Source: Pseudomonadota bacterium
GTDB lineage: Bacteria; Pseudomonadota; Gammaproteobacteria; Burkholderiales; Rhodocyclaceae
Direction of reading: 5' to 3'
Assembly: GCA_008501585.1 (NCBI GenBank)
Contig: QQUN01000074.1
Span: 1-35,832 of the forward strand
Length of the DNA: 35,832 nucleotides
Part shown: positions 25,867 through 34,408 of the stretch, in pieces
Layout of the letters: every line of letters begins with the position of its first letter
Numbering within the stretch: the stretch's first letter is position 1
Notes under the pieces: generated by a model
Database searches by the model: none
What the model was told of the DNA's origin: nothing
What the model saw: the letters and a program-made list of their open reading frames with translations, nothing else
Translations under genes and position numbers: made by a program

Positions 25867-26757
25867 TTACATCGGCGGGTCGCGGACCAGGCGCAGCCAG
25901 AACACGCGGCCGTCATCGAGCGTCAGGCGCCAGCGGTCGGCGCCATCGGCCTGCAAGGCGCTGTCGATCCGTGCCGGCAATGCCACGCTCGCCAGCGTCT
26001 GCCACTGGCCGTCCCAGCGCAGCAGTTGCAGGCGCCGGTGGCGCTGGTCGGGCACCAGCAAGGCATCGCGGTCGCCCATGCGCACCACCTGCCCCAGGCC
26101 CAGCGCCGTGCTGCCGAGGCGGTGGGTGCTGACATCGCCGGTGCGGGCGAAGGGCGTCAGCCGCGGCGGGGCGATGTGGTAGAGCGTCAGCACGCCGCCG
26201 AGGTGGGGGGTGACCACGGCAGCGAGGTCCAGCTGCCCGTCGCCGTCGAAATCGCCGGCCCCGAGCGGATTGAGCCAGCGATTGGGCTGCCCGATGAAGT
26301 CGCTGGCCGCATGGCGTACCAGCCCGGCCCCCTCGACACGCCAGAGGGTGAGCGCGGCGCCGGCAGCGGCGTCGCTCTCGACCACCATCACCGCATCGTC
26401 GCCTGCGCCCGCCAGGGCCACGAGGCGCGGCACGAGATCCTCGAACACGCGCGTCGCCGGCAGGGTGGCCACATGGGTGTGGCCGTCCGCCGAGTCGATC
26501 CGCAGTTGCGCCGCTTCGAGCCCGTCGCCGAGCACAGCATGCGCATAGCGGTCGGTCGGCGCCGCCAGCCAGGCCGCGCGGATGGGACCGCGCCCGAGCG
26601 CAACGCGGCTGTGCGGCAGCTGGTCGGGACGCACCGCCGGTGTATCGGCCGGCGCGGTGTGCACCGCCGCCTCCAGGGTCAGCTCAAGGGCGTTGGCCGG
26701 GACCTGGCCGGCGAGGACGGCCAGGACGAGCAAGTACTTCGGCGCGTGACATGGCAT
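25867..26757 (-). CDS. exported FG-GAP/VCBS-like repeat protein
   Basis: 296 residues with a signal peptide (1-23, cleavage after ANA). A clear FG-GAP/VCBS unit is GAGDFDGDGQLDLAAVV, with the Asp-rich calcium loop DFDGDGQLD; weaker units (ALVALAGAGDDAVMVV, VVRMGDRDALLV) suggest a whole beta-propeller. Such proteins are periplasmic or surface-bound and bind proteins or carbohydrates; the partner is unknown. ATG 26757 has a strong GAGGAG site. The frame stays open upstream to 27033, inside the MFS gene, but has no coding character there. The MFS stop is 148 bases upstream, so read-through co-transcription is possible. Confidence 0.75.
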   Translation of the reverse strand: MPCHAPKYLLVLAVLAGQVPANALELTLEAAVHTAPADTPAVRPDQLPHSRVALGRGPIRAAWLAAPTDRYAHAVLGDGLEAAQLRIDSADGHTHVATLPATRVFEDLVPRLVALAGAGDDAVMVVESDAAAGAALTLWRVEGAGLVRHAASDFIGQPNRWLNPLGAGDFDGDGQLDLAAVVTPHLGGVLTLYHIAPPRLTPFARTGDVSTHRLGSTALGLGQVVRMGDRDALLVPDQRHRRLQLLRWDGQWQTLASVALPARIDSALQADGADRWRLTLDDGRVFWLRLVRDPPM

Positions 26758-26905
26758 GCGCTTCTCCTCAGCGCCTGAGCGCTTTTCGGGGGTGGCCGAG
26801 CGGCGCCCCGAGGACGGCCTGATCGAGGCGCAAGGCACCGCCACAGCTCGGGCGATGGCGAGCAGGTCGGCTTTGGGGGGGCGAGCGGACATGAACGAAA
26901 GACGC

Positions 26906-28111
26906 TCAGGCGCGTCGGCTGGCCGGGCGCACCCACAACAGATAGCTGAGCAGCGAACCGCCCATGCCGGCCGAGATGGCCGCGGCGACCGGCACGGTCG
27001 AATCGACGAAGGTGTGGCCGACAAAGATACCAAACAAGGCCGCCAGCGCCATCTGCGTAAAGCCCATCAGCGAGGCCGCCGCACCCGCCATGGTCGGCCA
27101 CGGCGCCAGGGCGATGGCCGTGGCGTTGGGCATGATGAAGCCGATGCCGCAGGTGACCAGCCACATCGGCACCATGATGGCGGCCGGATGCTGCCAGCCG
27201 GTCAGCGCCAACACCAGCATGACCACCCCGCCCAGGCTCCCGACGGCCACGCCGGCGGTGAGGATCGCATCGGGCCCGAGACGCGAGGCCAGCCGGCCGG
27301 AGGACATGGTGCCGGTGATGAAACCGGACACCATCAGCCCGAAGGCCAGGCCCATGGCCTGCGGGCTGAAGCCGAACAGGTTGATGAACACGAAGGGCGC
27401 GCCGGAGATGAAGGCGAACATGCCGGCATAGGCCAGGCCGTTGCACAACAGCACGCCGCGGTAGGTGGTGTCGCGCAGCAAAGTGGCGTAGTTGGCGAGG
27501 ATGCGCCGCGGCTGGATGGCGGTGGGGTCGGGCAGATGGTTGCTTTCGGCCAGTACACGCCAGGTGGCCACGGTCTGCAGCGCGGAGTAGATGACCAGGA
27601 ACACGAAGGTGGCGCGCCAGCTGAAGGCCTCCGACAGCCAGCCGCCAAACACCGGCCCGACCAGCGGCGCCAGCGCCATGGCGGCCGAGATGTAGGAGAG
27701 CATGCGCGCCGAGTCCTTCGGCCCGTAGAGGTCGCGCACCACGGTGCGTCCCAGCACCGGGCCGGCACAGGCGCCGATGGCCTGCACGCAGCGGGCGGCG
27801 ATCAGCGTCTCGATGTTCGGCGCCAGCGCACAGGCGATGCTGGCGAGGAGGAAGATGGCCAGCCCGGCGAGCATCAGCGGGCGGCGACCGAAGCGGTCGG
27901 ACAGCGGGCCGTAGAACAACTGGCCGACCGCGAAGCCGCCGAGAAACACCGACAGCGTCAGCTGGGTGTGGGCCACGTCGGTGCCCAGCGCGACGGTCAT
28001 GGCCGGCAGCGAGGGCAGGTAGAAATCGGTCGACAGCGGGCCCAGCGCCACCAGCGTGGTGAGCAGGACGGCAACGCCCAGGCCGGGCGCGCCGGCGATC
28101 TTACTCGGCAT
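26906..28111 (-). CDS. Bcr/CflA-type MFS drug efflux transporter
   Basis: 401 residues with about twelve membrane helices. The Bcr/CflA signatures are present: LGPLSTDFYLPSLPAM in helix 1, GQLFYGPLSDRFGRRPLMLAGL between helices 2 and 3 (the MFS motif A), RCVQAIGACAGPVLGRTVVRDLYG in helix 4-5. It exports toxic or drug-like compounds with proton antiport. The start overlaps the maiA stop by 11 bases, so it is in the catabolic operon. There it may export a toxic pathway substrate or intermediate, though this is inference. Confidence 0.88.
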   Translation of the reverse strand: MPSKIAGAPGLGVAVLLTTLVALGPLSTDFYLPSLPAMTVALGTDVAHTQLTLSVFLGGFAVGQLFYGPLSDRFGRRPLMLAGLAIFLLASIACALAPNIETLIAARCVQAIGACAGPVLGRTVVRDLYGPKDSARMLSYISAAMALAPLVGPVFGGWLSEAFSWRATFVFLVIYSALQTVATWRVLAESNHLPDPTAIQPRRILANYATLLRDTTYRGVLLCNGLAYAGMFAFISGAPFVFINLFGFSPQAMGLAFGLMVSGFITGTMSSGRLASRLGPDAILTAGVAVGSLGGVVMLVLALTGWQHPAAIMVPMWLVTCGIGFIMPNATAIALAPWPTMAGAAASLMGFTQMALAALFGIFVGHTFVDSTVPVAAAISAGMGGSLLSYLLWVRPASRRA

Positions 28112-28745
28112 CGGCCTGCGCGCCGGGGGCCGCCGCCTGGAAGGCCGGCAGGCCTTCGCAGGCTTCGACGATGCGCATCACCGTGGGCACATGATCGAGC
28201 CGGCAGTTGAAACGGCGGGCGTTGTACACCTGCGGCACCAGGCAGCAGTCGGCTAGGCCCGGGGTGTCGCCATGGCAGAAGCGGCCGGTATCGGGGTGCC
28301 CGGCCAGCAGGGCCTCGACCGCGGCCAGGCCGGTATCGACCCAATGGCGATACCAGGCGAGCTTCTGGTCTTCGCTCACGCCCAGCGTGCCGGTCAGGTA
28401 CTGCAGCACCCGCAGGTTGTTGATCGGGTGGATGTCGCAGGCGATGGCCTGGGCAATGGCGCGCACCCGCGCACGGGCGATCAGGTTGGCCGGCAGCAGG
28501 GGCGGCTGCGGGCGCATCTCGTCGAGGTATTCGATGATCGCCAGCGACTGGGTCAGCGTGGTGCCGCGGTCTTCGAGCGTCGGCACCAGCTCGGACGGGT
28601 TCACCGCACGGTAGGCGTCCGAATGCTGCTCGCCGCCATCGCGGGCCAGGTGCACCGGCACCGCCTGCCAGGGCAGGCCCTTGAGGTTGAGCGCGATCCT
28701 CACCCGGTAGGCGGCCGAGGAGCGGAAATAGGTGTACAGCTTCAT
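28101..28745 (-). CDS. maiA: maleylacetoacetate/maleylpyruvate isomerase (zeta-class GST)
   Basis: 214 residues. The N-terminal thioredoxin-like domain has YFRSSAAYRVRIALNLKGL, the SSxxxRVR glutathione motif of zeta-class enzymes, then NPSELVPTL and TQSLAIIEYLDE. The helical C-terminal domain has RAIAQAIACDIHPINNLRVLQYL and PGLADCCLVPQVYNARRF. The enzyme isomerises cis to trans double bonds of maleylacetoacetate (homogentisate route) or maleylpyruvate (gentisate route) using glutathione; the sequence does not separate these. With the FAH-family hydrolase in the same operon, it makes a complete isomerase-hydrolase pair. GGAG before the ATG; 21 bases after dctM. Confidence 0.88.
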   Translation of the reverse strand: MKLYTYFRSSAAYRVRIALNLKGLPWQAVPVHLARDGGEQHSDAYRAVNPSELVPTLEDRGTTLTQSLAIIEYLDEMRPQPPLLPANLIARARVRAIAQAIACDIHPINNLRVLQYLTGTLGVSEDQKLAWYRHWVDTGLAAVEALLAGHPDTGRFCHGDTPGLADCCLVPQVYNARRFNCRLDHVPTVMRIVEACEGLPAFQAAAPGAQADAE

Positions 28746-28766
28746 GTCAGTCTCCAGTGCCGGCCA

Positions 28767-30092
28767 TCAGCCACCGAGCAGATGCACCAGCCACAGGGCG
28801 ATGCCGGGGAAGAAGGCGATCAGCACGATGCGCAGCAGGTCCGAGGCGAGGAAGGGCAGCACGCCGCGGAAGGTCTCCTTCATCGGGATGTCGCGGGCCA
28901 GCGAATTGATGATGAACACGTTCATGCCCACCGGCGGCGTGATCAGGCCGATCTCGACCACCATCAGGGCCAGAATGCCAAACCAGATCGCCTTGTCGCT
29001 ATAGCCCAGACCCCAGTAGTCCAGCCCCATGATGATGGGCAGGAAGACCGGGATGGTGAGCAGGATCATCGACAGGCTGTCCATCACGCAGCCGAGCACC
29101 AGATAGGCGAGGATCATGGCGAACAACACCACCATCGGCGGGTAGCCGCTGGCCAGCACCCAGTCGGCAATCGCCACCGGCATCTGCGACAGCGCCAGGA
29201 AGGCGTTGAGCACGTCGGCGCCGAGCAGGATCAGAAAGATCATCGCTGTCGCCTCGGCCGCACCGAGCACCGCGGCGACGAACTCGCGCCAGCGCATCTC
29301 GCGCGAGATCACCGCCAGCGCAGTGGTGGCAAAGGTACCCACGGCGGCCGCCTCGGTGGGGGTGAAGATACCGCCGTAAATACCGCCGATGACGGTGATG
29401 AACACCGCCAGGATCGGCCACACCCGGCCCAGCGCCCGCAGCCGCGCGCCCCACGGCAGCGGCGCCGAGGCCGGGCCGCTGCCCGGCACCATGCGGGCGT
29501 ACAGGCTGACCACGACCATGTAGCCGACCATGGCGATCAGGCCGGGGATCAGCGCGGCCATGAACAGCGCGGCCACGTTCTGCTCGGCCAGGATGGCGTA
29601 GATCACCAGCACCACCGAGGGCGGAATCAGGATGCCGAGCGTGCCGCCGGCGGCCAGCGCGCCGGTGGCCAGCGCCGGCGAATAGTGGCAGCGGCGCAAC
29701 TCGGGCAGGGCCACCTGGCCCATGGTGGCGGCGGTGGCCAGCGAGGAACCGCAGATGGCGCCGAAGCCCGCGCAGGCACCGATGGCGCTCATCGCCACGC
29801 CGCCCGGATAGTGGCCGAGGAAGGCGTTGGTGGCCTCGAACAGCCGGCGCGACAGGCCGCCCTTGGAGGCGACGTTGCCCATCAGCAGGAAGAGCGGCAC
29901 CACCGACAGGTCGTACACCGAGAAGCGCCCGTAGGCCAGGTGCTTGAAGTAGCTCATCAGCGGATCCCAGCCCGACACCAGCACATAGCCGATCGAGCCG
30001 CCCAGCAGCATGGCCATGCCGATGTGCACCCGCAGGGCGAGCAGCACCAGGGTGAAGGCGCCGATGGCAAAACCGATCTCGACGCTGCTCAT
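28767..30092 (-). CDS. dctM: TRAP transporter large permease (DctM)
   Basis: 441 residues, about twelve membrane helices, with LLGGSIGYVL, the GxxCGSSLATAATMGQVALPELRR segment and LGILIPPSVVLVIYAILAEQNVAALFMAALIPG typical of DctM. It uses the sodium gradient to drive uptake of the ligand delivered by DctP. The ATG at 30092 overlaps the dctQ stop (ATGA), showing coupling; a longer frame upstream has no coding character. Confidence 0.94.
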   Translation of the reverse strand: MSSVEIGFAIGAFTLVLLALRVHIGMAMLLGGSIGYVLVSGWDPLMSYFKHLAYGRFSVYDLSVVPLFLLMGNVASKGGLSRRLFEATNAFLGHYPGGVAMSAIGACAGFGAICGSSLATAATMGQVALPELRRCHYSPALATGALAAGGTLGILIPPSVVLVIYAILAEQNVAALFMAALIPGLIAMVGYMVVVSLYARMVPGSGPASAPLPWGARLRALGRVWPILAVFITVIGGIYGGIFTPTEAAAVGTFATTALAVISREMRWREFVAAVLGAAEATAMIFLILLGADVLNAFLALSQMPVAIADWVLASGYPPMVVLFAMILAYLVLGCVMDSLSMILLTIPVFLPIIMGLDYWGLGYSDKAIWFGILALMVVEIGLITPPVGMNVFIINSLARDIPMKETFRGVLPFLASDLLRIVLIAFFPGIALWLVHLLGG

Positions 30093-30631
30093 TCCATACC
30101 CTCCTCGGCGTGCAGCGTGCCTTTCCAGGCGGTGTAAGCGGCGGTCAGGCCAAGCAGGAAGAAGCCGGGGCCGAGCGTGGTGTAGGACCACCACAGCGGC
30201 CAGCCGAGCAACATGGTGGTCTCGCCGGTCTCATAGGCCTCCCAGGCACCGACGAAGCTGCGCCAGGCGATGACGAAGGCCAGCACCATGAGGATGACGG
30301 CGGCGATGCGGTCGAGCACGCGGCGCACGGCCGGCGAGGCGCTGTGGGTGAAGAAGTCGACGATCACATGGGCGTTCTTCATCTGCGCCCAGGGCAGGAA
30401 GGCGGCCACGGCGAGCGCGCAGCCCATCTGCACCAGCTCGACATCGCCGAGCACCGGTTCGTCAGTCAGCCAGCGGCCGACCACGCTGTACACCGACACC
30501 GCGCAGATGCCGAACAGCACCAGGCTGCCGCCCACGGCGGACAGCATCGACCAGCTGTAGAGGAAGCGTCCGACGGGGTCGCGCGGACGCGGATCCGGTG
30601 CATCACCGGACCGGGGGAGTGCTTCTGCCAT
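30089..30631 (-). CDS. dctQ: TRAP transporter small permease (DctQ)
   Basis: 180 residues with four membrane helices: about 24-50, 60-80, 100-125 and 145-170. The motif VLGDVELVQMGCALAVAAFLPWAQMKNAHVIVDFF matches the DctQ family. It pairs with DctM as the membrane part of the transporter. The start is ATG 30631 with a weak GAGAGA site. A hairpin lies 48 bases upstream in the dctP-dctQ gap. Confidence 0.92.
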   Translation of the reverse strand: MAEALPRSGDAPDPRPRDPVGRFLYSWSMLSAVGGSLVLFGICAVSVYSVVGRWLTDEPVLGDVELVQMGCALAVAAFLPWAQMKNAHVIVDFFTHSASPAVRRVLDRIAAVILMVLAFVIAWRSFVGAWEAYETGETTMLLGWPLWWSYTTLGPGFFLLGLTAAYTAWKGTLHAEEGME

Positions 30632-30679
30632 GGGCGTTCTCTCGGTCAGCGGCGCGCCCGGCGGACGCGCTGGCGATTC

Positions 30680-30712
30680 GCCGGGCAGAGCCTTTCGCAG
30701 GCTCCGCCCGGC
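30680..30712 (-). terminator. dctP-dctQ intercistronic hairpin (attenuator/stabiliser)
   Basis: On the - strand transcript GCCGGGC-G-GAGCCT pairs with AGGCTC-T-GCCCGGC: a 14-bp stem with a single G-U pair and a five-base loop, GCGAA. On the opposite strand that position is an A-C mismatch, so the structure favours the operon's RNA. It lies seven bases after the dctP stop. No U tract follows, so it probably slows decay or partly stops transcription, giving more binding protein than permease. Confidence 0.7.
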
Positions 30713-30718
30713 GTCGTC

Positions 30719-31747
30719 TTATTGTGCGTTGGCTTTCTGGATCAGCGCCTTGGCGCCGTCGAGCATGGCCTGGCCCTGGTAGCCCTTGCCATCCATTTCC
30801 TTGACCCAGGAGGCGGCCAGCTTGTCGGTGACCTTGCGCCACTTGGCCAGTTCCTCGGCCGAGATCATGGCGAATTCGTTGCCGCGCTCGACCGCCTTCT
30901 CGCGTGCCGGCGGGGCGGACACGTCCCAGGCCTTGCCGATCGCGGCCGAGAAGTCGGCGCCCGAGTTGGCGTCGATGACCTTCTTGAGGTCGTCCGGCAG
31001 GCTGTCGTACTTGGCCGGGTTCATGGCCACGATGAACAGCGCGGTGTACAGCGAGGGCATCGACTTGTCGGTTTCGGAGTGGAACTTGGTCATCTCGTGC
31101 AGCTTGACCGCCGGGATCACCTCCCAGGGCAGCACGTAGCCATCGACCACGCCCTTGGACACCGCCTCGGCCACGGCCGGCAGCGGCATGGCCACCGGGG
31201 TGGCGCCGAAGGCGGCGATCATCTTGTTGGTCAGGCGGGTCGGCGCGCGCATCTTGAGGCCGCGGAAGTCGCTCAGCTGGGTGATCGGGCGCTTGTTGTT
31301 GTGCACATAGCCTTCGTCATGCACATGGAAGGCCAGCGGCTTGATCTGGGCGAAGTCTTCCTTGCCGAACTGCTCGTAGTAGTGCCAGGCGGCGCGGCTG
31401 GCCGGCTCGGCGCGGTTGGTCATGAAGGGCAGCTCGAAGACCTCCATCGACGGGTAGCGGCCGGCGGTGTAGCCGGGCAGCGTCCACACGATGTCGGCCA
31501 CGCCGTCCTGCGCCTGCTGAATCAGCTGCGGCGGCGTACCACCGAGCTGCATGGCCGGGTAAATCTGACACTTCATGCGGCCGGCCGATTCCTGCTCGAT
31601 CTTGGCGCACCACGGCTCCAGCACCTTTTGCTGGCTCATCGCGGTGGGTGGCCAGAAGTGCGCCACCTTGAGAATGATCGGCTCGTCGGCCAGCGCGGCG
31701 GTGCTGCCAAGCAGCGCGACGGCTGCGGTGATCAGGGTCTTTTTCAT
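30719..31747 (-). CDS. dctP: TRAP transporter solute-binding protein (DctP)
   Basis: 342 residues with a signal peptide (cleavage near ALA, residue 20). It has LKVAHFWPPTAMSQQKVLEPWCAKIEQES, LGGTPPQLIQQAQDGVADIVW and DFRGLKMRAPTRLTNKMIAAFGATPVAMPLPAV. The Arg in KMRAP is the one that binds the ligand's carboxylate in this family. It therefore takes an organic acid, not identifiable from sequence alone; the neighbouring catabolic enzymes suggest an aromatic or dicarboxylic acid. AGGTGG ribosome site before the ATG; 37 bases after the FAH-family gene. Confidence 0.93.
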   Translation of the reverse strand: MKKTLITAAVALLGSTAALADEPIILKVAHFWPPTAMSQQKVLEPWCAKIEQESAGRMKCQIYPAMQLGGTPPQLIQQAQDGVADIVWTLPGYTAGRYPSMEVFELPFMTNRAEPASRAAWHYYEQFGKEDFAQIKPLAFHVHDEGYVHNNKRPITQLSDFRGLKMRAPTRLTNKMIAAFGATPVAMPLPAVAEAVSKGVVDGYVLPWEVIPAVKLHEMTKFHSETDKSMPSLYTALFIVAMNPAKYDSLPDDLKKVIDANSGADFSAAIGKAWDVSAPPAREKAVERGNEFAMISAEELAKWRKVTDKLAASWVKEMDGKGYQGQAMLDGAKALIQKANAQ

Positions 31748-31784
31748 GTCTCGTCCACCTTTTTTATGTTGGGTTGCTGCAGTG

Positions 31785-32801
31785 TTACGACGCGCTGGGC
31801 GTCACCACGGTGTTATCGATGTCGCCGAAAATGCTGTTGCCGGCGGCGTCCTTCATCTCGATGCGTACCCGGTCGCCGGGCTGCATGAAGGGTGTCACCG
31901 GCTTGCCTTGCTCGATGGTCTCGTACATCCGCACTTCGGCCAGGCAGCAGTAGCCCACGCCGCCGTGATCGATACTCGAGCCCCACAGGTCGCCCTGCTT
32001 GTTGGAGATCGTGCCCGAGCCGATGATGGAGCCCGCTTCCAGCTCACGCGTCTTGGCCACATGCGCAACCAGCTGACCGAAGTTGAAGGTCATGTCGACA
32101 CCGGCGTTGGGCTTGCCGAAAGCCTTGCCGTTGAGTTCGACCAAGAGCGGCAGATGCAGCTTGGCGCCCTGCCAGGCCTCGCCCAACTCGTCGGGCGTTA
32201 CCGCCACCGGGCTGAAGGCGGAGGCGGGCTTGGACTGGAAGAAGCCGAAGCCCTTGGCCAGTTCGTTGGGGATCAGGTTGCGCAGCGACACATCATTGAC
32301 CAGCATCACCAGGCGGATCGCCGCGGCGGCCTCGGCCGGGCTCGCGCCCATCGGCACATCGCCGGTCACCACGGTCACTTCGGCCTCGAAGTCGATGCCC
32401 CAGGCCGGGTCGGCCACCACCGTGTCGCGCGGGCCGATGAAGCTGTCCGAGCCGCCCTGGTACATCAGCGGATCGGTGTAGAAGGACTCGGGCAGCTCGG
32501 CGCCGCGCGCCTTGCGCACCAGTTCCACATGGTTGATGTAGGCCGAACCGTCGGCCCACTGGTAGGCGCGCGGCAGCGGCGAGTGGCAGGCCGCCGCGTC
32601 GAAGGGCTCGGCATGGCGCGCCGCGCCGTTGTTGAGCGCTTCATACACCGCGGCCAGCTGCGGCGCGGTATCGGCCCAGTTGTCCAGCGCCTGCTGCAAG
32701 GTGGCGGCCACCTCGGGCACGCGCTGGCAGCGGGTGAGGTCGCGGTTGACCACCACCAGCGTGCCGTCGCGCCCGCCGGCTTTCAGGGTTGCGAGTTTCA
32801 C
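31785..32801 (-). CDS. fumarylacetoacetate hydrolase family protein
   Basis: 338 residues. Begins KLATLKAGGRDGTLVVVNRDL and has PLPRAYQWADGSAYINHVELVRKARGAELP, WGIDFEAEVTVVTGDVP, VMLVNDVSLRNLIPNELAKGFGFFQSKP and GSGTISN, all typical of the FAH fold. The EAEVTVV and related acidic residues provide the divalent metal site. It should hydrolyse a C-C bond in a fumarylacetoacetate- or fumarylpyruvate-like ring-cleavage product. GTG at 32801 is chosen: it overlaps the stop of the VOC gene (GTGA) with GGAG 12 bases upstream, while the open frame further upstream lies inside that gene. Substrate is inferred only from family and the maiA-like gene. Confidence 0.9.
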   Translation of the reverse strand: MKLATLKAGGRDGTLVVVNRDLTRCQRVPEVAATLQQALDNWADTAPQLAAVYEALNNGAARHAEPFDAAACHSPLPRAYQWADGSAYINHVELVRKARGAELPESFYTDPLMYQGGSDSFIGPRDTVVADPAWGIDFEAEVTVVTGDVPMGASPAEAAAAIRLVMLVNDVSLRNLIPNELAKGFGFFQSKPASAFSPVAVTPDELGEAWQGAKLHLPLLVELNGKAFGKPNAGVDMTFNFGQLVAHVAKTRELEAGSIIGSGTISNKQGDLWGSSIDHGGVGYCCLAEVRMYETIEQGKPVTPFMQPGDRVRIEMKDAAGNSIFGDIDNTVVTPSAS

Positions 32802-33346
32802 TTGAACATCTCCACATAACTGCCGTCGTGCATCCAGGCGGCGTGCTTGGGCGCCTTCTTGGTCTTGGACCACTCTTCGAGCATGTCCCACTTGACCTTG
32901 TCGAGCGCCTCGAGCATGCCCGGGCGCAGGGTATTGGCGGCCAGCTCCAGGCGGTGGCCGTTGGGGTCGAAGAAGTAGATCGACTTGAACAAGGCATGGT
33001 CGGTCGGCCCGATCACCTCGATACCGGCCGCCTCCAGCCGGGCCTTGGCGGCCATCAGCGTGTCCATGGAGTCGACCTCCAGCGCCAGGTGCTGGGTCCA
33101 GTTCGGCGTGTTCTCGTCGCGCCCCATCGGCGCGCAGGTCGGCAGCTCGAAGAAGGCCAGCACGTTGCCCATGCCGGCGTCCATGAAGATGTGCATGTAG
33201 GGGTCGGGCGCGCCGGTCGAGGGCACGGCGTCCTCGGCGATCGACAGCACCAGCTTCATGTCGAGGTGCTTTTCGTACCAACGCGCGGTCTCCAGCGCGT
33301 CCTTGCAGCGGTAGGCTACGTGATGGATTTTCTGGACCAAGCTCAT
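32798..33346 (-). CDS. VOC (glyoxalase/dioxygenase) family metalloprotein
   Basis: 182 residues: one VOC domain (about 5-140) plus a C-terminal extension. Metal ligand positions are H9 (IHHVAYR), E67 (AFFELP), H86 (TQHLALEV) and E134 (GHRLELA), the H-E-H-E set of glyoxalase I and not the H-H-E set of extradiol dioxygenases. It may be a lyase, isomerase or ring-cleaving enzyme; none can be chosen from sequence. First gene of the catabolic operon, divergent from lysR, with a strong AAAGGAG ribosome site. Its product's position before an FAH-family hydrolase suggests a step on the same pathway. Confidence 0.85.
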   Translation of the reverse strand: MSLVQKIHHVAYRCKDALETARWYEKHLDMKLVLSIAEDAVPSTGAPDPYMHIFMDAGMGNVLAFFELPTCAPMGRDENTPNWTQHLALEVDSMDTLMAAKARLEAAGIEVIGPTDHALFKSIYFFDPNGHRLELAANTLRPGMLEALDKVKWDMLEEWSKTKKAPKHAAWMHDGSYVEMFK

Positions 33347-33481
33347 CGTGCTGTCTCCTTTAGGCGGACCTGACCGGTCTCTGCGTGTTTCAGGCCGATG
33401 CCACTGGCCGATGTGTCCATTACAGCCCGGAACGATCTATCATGCAAACAGCTTTTTCAGATCAATTTACCGGATGATCTT
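33347..33481. promoter_or_regulatory. divergent lysR / VOC operon control region
   Basis: 135 bases between divergent starts, AT-richer than the flanks from 33430 onward. A dyad, GATCT (33434-33438) and AGATC (33459-33463), separated by 20 bases, with a further GATC at 33476-33479, could be part of the LysR-type binding site. The TTTAGGCGGAC side carries the VOC gene ribosome site. Exact -35/-10 elements could not be assigned. Confidence 0.45.
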
Positions 33482-34396
33482 ATGAACATCACCCTGCGGC
33501 AGCTGCGCGCCTTCATCGCCGTGGCGCGCACCGGCAGCTTCACCCTCGCCGCCGAGAGCCTGTTCATCACCCAGTCCGCGCTGTCCGGGCTGATCAAGGA
33601 GCTGGAAGCCTCGCTCGGCCTGCGCCTGGTCGACCGCAGCACCCGGCGCATCCAGCTCTCCGACACCGGCCGCGAGCTCTATCCGCTGGTCGAGAAGATC
33701 CTCAACGACCTCGACAGCGTGCTCGACGAAGTGGCCAACCTCAAGGCACTCAAGAAAGGCACGGTGCGTGTCGCCGCCCCGCAGCTGATGGCCTGCACCC
33801 TGCTGCCGGAGGTCATCGCCGCCTATGGTGCCGAGCACCCGGACGTGCGCATCCGGCTGGTCGACTGCGCGGTCGAAAGCGTGGTCTCGCGCGTATTCTC
33901 CGGCGAGGTGGACTTCGGCGTCGGCCCCGAGCGCGACCCCAACTCCGACATCGACGCCACCACGCTGTTCGAGCTGCCCTTCATGGCCGTCTTCCCGCCC
34001 GGCCACGCCCTCGCCGCGCAAGACACGGTCCGCTGGACCGAGCTTGAAGCCTGGCCGCTGATCGCCCTGCAAGGCCAGTTCACCGAACGCCTGTCGGTCG
34101 ACCTGCACACTGCCATGCGCGACAAATCGCTCGACCCCAACACCACCGTCGCCTTCATGTCGACCGCGCTGAGCATGGTCAGCGCCGGCCTCGGCATCAC
34201 CGTCTGCATCCCCTACGCCGCCTCGCTGGTGCGCCTCTACGGGCTGGAAATGCGGCCGCTGGTCGAGCCGGTGGTGACGCGCCGCTTCTACACCTTCAGC
34301 CGCAACGGCCGCTCCCTCACCCCGGCCTCGCAGAGCTTCCGCGATTTCCTGTTCCGGCACATCGGCGCCCATCCGCAACTGGGCGCGGGTGCGTGA
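33482..34396 (+). CDS. LysR-type transcriptional regulator
   Basis: 304 residues. The winged-helix domain is MNITLRQLRAFIAVARTGSFTLAAESLFITQSALSGLIKELEASLGLRLVDRSTRRIQLS; the co-inducer domain follows (GTVRVAAPQLMACTLLPEVIAAY, with VDFGVGPE). It is divergent from the VOC-FAH-TRAP operon, the usual arrangement of a LysR activator responding to a pathway compound. ATG 33482 begins the conserved DNA-binding domain; an ATG-less extension to 33398 has no family match. The inducer is unknown. Confidence 0.92.
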   Translation: MNITLRQLRAFIAVARTGSFTLAAESLFITQSALSGLIKELEASLGLRLVDRSTRRIQLSDTGRELYPLVEKILNDLDSVLDEVANLKALKKGTVRVAAPQLMACTLLPEVIAAYGAEHPDVRIRLVDCAVESVVSRVFSGEVDFGVGPERDPNSDIDATTLFELPFMAVFPPGHALAAQDTVRWTELEAWPLIALQGQFTERLSVDLHTAMRDKSLDPNTTVAFMSTALSMVSAGLGITVCIPYAASLVRLYGLEMRPLVEPVVTRRFYTFSRNGRSLTPASQSFRDFLFRHIGAHPQLGAGA

Positions 34397-34408
34397 CGCG
34401 CCCGGCCC

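Noticed and set aside
26770-26786. AGCGC-CTGA-GCGCT-TTT as a + strand terminator
   Set aside because: Short stem, no + strand gene upstream to terminate; overlaps the region just before the FG-GAP ribosome site on the - strand.
26758-27033. In-frame upstream extension of the FG-GAP protein, with SARPPKAD-like text
   Set aside because: It overlaps the MFS gene, would bury the signal peptide, and the start at 26757 has a strong ribosome site.
28272-30137. 621-codon + strand frame opposite maiA and dctM
   Set aside because: His/Gln/Asp-rich shadow translation without motifs; maiA and dctM are clear on the - strand.
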